Program-made: the position numbers and the translations under genes
The notes under the pieces: model-generated
The model's input: only the letters and a program-made list of their open reading frames with translations
The model's database searches: none
Told to the model about the DNA's origin: nothing
Origin: Phoronis ovalis
Taxonomy: Eukaryota; Phoronida; Phoronidae
NCBI GenBank assembly: GCA_028565635.1
Contig: JAOXYB010012345.1
Location: 1-19,815 of the forward strand
Direction: 5' to 3'
Length of the DNA stretch: 19,815 nucleotides
Shown here: positions 17,908-19,815 of the stretch, in pieces
How the letters are laid out: each line of letters opens with the position of its first letter
How positions within the stretch are numbered: the stretch's first letter is position 1

Positions 17908-18114
17908 GTAATGTTGCTTTGAATAAACCAGCCATACAGTCAACTACTGTAGATGGCGGCATTGCATCCAGGGCAGTGGATGGTGATGCAAGCCCTGTAT
18001 GGAATGACAACTCGTGTACTAGTACCACTAGCCAAGTCAATCCCTGGTGGAGAGTGGATCTACAAGCTGTATATGCTGTATATGAAGTTACCATAACAAA
18101 CAGAAACAGCAATA
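17908..18114 (+). CDS. Gene 3, exon encoding the first half of a fucolectin-type (FTP/F5-8C-like) lectin domain
   Basis: After ATAATAG the exon completes A+GT (Ser) and encodes about 68 residues. Family signatures run in order: NVALNKPAIQST, SRAVDG, the Cys of NSCTST, NPWWRVDL and VYEVTITNR. These match the N-terminal half of the fucolectin/tachylectin-4/pentraxin (FTP) domain, usually about 140 residues. The donor GTTAGT follows with one base left over (phase 1). Unspliced reading stops at once (TAG), so the second half must be in a later exon; none was found before the window ends. FTP domains fold as a beta sandwich and many bind L-fucose extracellularly. Here the expected His (CTHT) is Ser and the RxD motif reads RNS, so binding may be changed or lost. 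In molluscs such domains occur in secreted lectins and in receptors with EGF repeats. Confidence 0.9.
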
Positions 18115-18350
18115 GTTAGTGTTTTTATCTCAGACTGTCACTTCATGCTTAATGTAAAAAGATGGACTGTAGCAAATGCTTACCTACTCATCGTAGTCTC
18201 AGGACTGTATTTCTACAATTTTGTACTTGATTAGAAACAAATATTTGCATAAATAATCTTTGTTAAAATTATGAGTGACTTTGTAATAGTTACCTTATAA
18301 TGATTATTCCAGAAATTTTCAGTTCTGCTTCTATCCGTATATTGCTAAAT

Positions 18351-18925
18351 CACTGGTAGTTAACATGTGATCACGGAAACATGTAACAAGATTTTTGGGG
18401 TGGCCAATTTTTCTCTCACTTCTATGTTAAAACTTGTCCATATCTCCAAATGTATCAATAAACTGGTAAATATTTTGAAGGGGAAACATAGCTAACAATG
18501 TATTCCTTCTAAGCACCTTCTTATATATATTTATCAAAGAGCTTGTCTGGTTTGAGAAATTAGTGAATTCCTGTGGAATGTGTGACAACTTGCTTTGAAG
18601 GAAATTAGAATGTTTAATAAGACAGACCAATGAAAGAATCAAATTTCATGATCTTTTGTCTTATTACATGTTATAATTATCTTTTAAGTGAGTTGCCACA
18701 CATTCCACAGAAAATCGCTGATGTTTCAAAGTAGACAGCTTCTTTGTTAAACACAAGAATGTGTTTTGAAGGAAAACGTTGTTAGCTATGTTTCCCCTCC
18801 CAACACATTTCCCAGTTCATTCATACATTTTGAGATCGGATATGTTTTGCATTAAAGCGAGAGATAAAAATGGCGTCCCAACAGTGTTGTCACACGTTTC
18901 CATGATCATGTATTACCTATCAGTG
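18351..18925. mobile_element. Fold-back element: 575-bp imperfect palindrome
   Basis: The two halves are inverted copies around a centre near 18638. Outer ends are CACTGGTAG (18351) and, inverted, CACTGATAG (to 18925). Perfect blocks include GGGGAAACATAGCTAACAA (18480-18498) paired with 18779-18797, and CTGTGGAATGTGTG (18571-18584) paired with 18697-18710. GGAAAC words near 18375 and 18897 fit the same axis. About 110 bp separate the innermost arms. No target duplication is obvious. Arm divergence implies an old copy. Confidence 0.8.
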
Positions 18926-19432
18926 TAAGCAGTAGGCAAATGAAATTTTGTAAAACTTATATTATATATCATTGAAAGTACAGTATTGGCTATCAGCATT
19001 ATATTTATTTGTCAAAACCCTAAAAAGTAAGTATGGCTAAGCTAGACCCTTATTACTGCTTAAATAAAGATTCGTGAAAAATTTGCATTTGCATTTTCTT
19101 CACACAAAATAAATGTTTTCCAAAACTTTAACATTCATGCTATGTCATTGTGATATTTTTAAACATGTGAGTGCAAAGGATGGAATTTAATTAAGGTTTT
19201 ATCAAACCTCATAAAAGTCATAAGGTTCATCCTACATAAAAATCCTGCGGATCTGAATTCAAGCTAACTACGTTTTTCAGAAGTACTGAAACGATACTCC
19301 CATTATTTGTTTTACCTAATTATAAATACCATGAAAAATCTTTGAATTATTAATTAATGTTTAAATAGAAATGTTTTAGTTTATAAGTATTATTCGAGTC
19401 ACAGTATTCGTTGTTATTGTCGCCATCATCAT

Positions 19433-19810
19433 AACACTTTCTTTCTCTAGCAATAACAGCTTCAGTTTTTACCCGGTCAGTTTCATATGTGCTAAGGCGT
19501 AAACTGTAAGTTGGTCTTAATTTTGACCTTGATCACTTCCAATATGGCCGACTGGCAGTCATGTTTATTCCTGAGAGGGCACGTTACTTTGCGTGAGTTG
19601 CGTGAAAGATGAAACATTGACTGGATGATTCCGTCGAAGGTGGATTCAGGAAGGCCATAGGCTGGTGGGCGTAATAGGCTAGGGGACATTGTAGAAAAAC
19701 CTTGAAAAGTGGGTCAAACAGCGATTTTAATCTTCGACATTTTTTGTTATGCGTAACACTTTCTTTGTCTCATAATAACTGTGAGTTTTTATCTGATCAG
19801 CTTCATATTC
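19433..19810 (+). repeat. Direct repeat, two copies 322 bp apart
   Basis: AACACTTTCTTTCTCTAGCA...CAGTTTTTACCCGGTCAGTTTCATAT (19433-19487) recurs as AACACTTTCTTTGTCTCATA...GAGTTTTTATCTGATCAGCTTCATAT (19755-19808). Identity is roughly 75-80% over 55 bp. The second copy is cut by the window edge, so this could be a tandem array with a 322-bp unit or two copies of a dispersed element. Confidence 0.6.
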
Positions 19811-19815
19811 CGTAC

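Larger units (their letters stand above)
18115..19815 (+). other. Intron of gene 3 (open at the right edge) with repeats
   Basis: From the GTTAGT donor to the window end I see no acceptor followed by FTP-like coding sequence. It contains the 575-bp fold-back (18351-18925) and a direct repeat at 19433-19487 / 19755-19810. The minus frames at 18427-18642 and 19492-19689 are not convincing genes. Confidence 0.5.

Noticed and set aside
17897-18112. Minus-strand frame opposite the lectin exon
   Set aside because: Shadow of the FTP coding strand, which has clear family signatures.
1-19815. tRNA or rRNA genes, CRISPR arrays, bacterial operons, integrated virus
   Set aside because: I saw no convincing tRNA B-box or cloverleaf, no regularly spaced conserved repeats with unique spacers, no ribosome-binding-site-led gene series, and no viral structural or replication protein motifs.

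Overview
The window looks like nuclear DNA from an invertebrate animal, most likely a lophotrochozoan such as a bivalve mollusc. The reasons are that coding parts are split by GT-AG introns of about 0.75 to 3.8 kb, the non-coding DNA is strongly AT-rich, miniature transposons and a dead LINE are present, and one gene joins an 8-cysteine EGF-like module to a fucolectin (FTP) lectin module, an arrangement that is abundant in molluscs. There is no sign of bacterial, plasmid or viral organisation. The species assignment is inference.

Positions 150-8284 (+) hold the 3' part of a multi-exon gene (gene 1). Four exons (150-299, 1558-1646, 4162-4303, 6286-8284) join in one unbroken frame: after the first split base they give 793 codons, stop included. 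The 5' end lies before the window. The product is a low-complexity, Ser/Thr/Asp/Glu-rich, probably disordered protein that I cannot assign to a family. It carries short linear motifs (RVSF, KQISF, DSGYKS) and one compact block (nt 7802-7939) that looks more constrained.

On the minus strand, 8954-9226 looks like the last coding exon of a second gene (gene 2), convergent with gene 1. The stop codons are only 670 bp apart, and candidate poly(A) signals suggest the 3' ends overlap.

Positions 13185-18114 (+) hold the 5' part of a third gene (gene 3): a signal-peptide exon, an EGF-like exon and the first half of an FTP lectin domain, all joined by phase-1 introns. It encodes a secreted or cell-surface protein and continues past the right edge. 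Two residues of the usual fucose-binding motif appear to be replaced.

The introns and intergenic DNA carry many small mobile elements whose ends can be read directly. Two are 'CCCGGGGG' elements with perfect 8-bp target duplications (2879-3265 and 5568-5904). One is a mariner-like element flanked by TA (9443-9700), one has CAGAAG termini (13310-13631), one is a 425-bp inverted-repeat element (17377-17801) and one is a 575-bp near-complete fold-back (18351-18925). There is also a LINE reverse-transcriptase remnant (10767-10960) and short tandem arrays at 2031-2189 and 14688-14751. I found no tRNA, rRNA, CRISPR or operon-like structure. The most notable non-gene pattern is a shared ~32-bp periodicity in the interior of the second CCCGGGGG element and in the separate array at 2031-2189.
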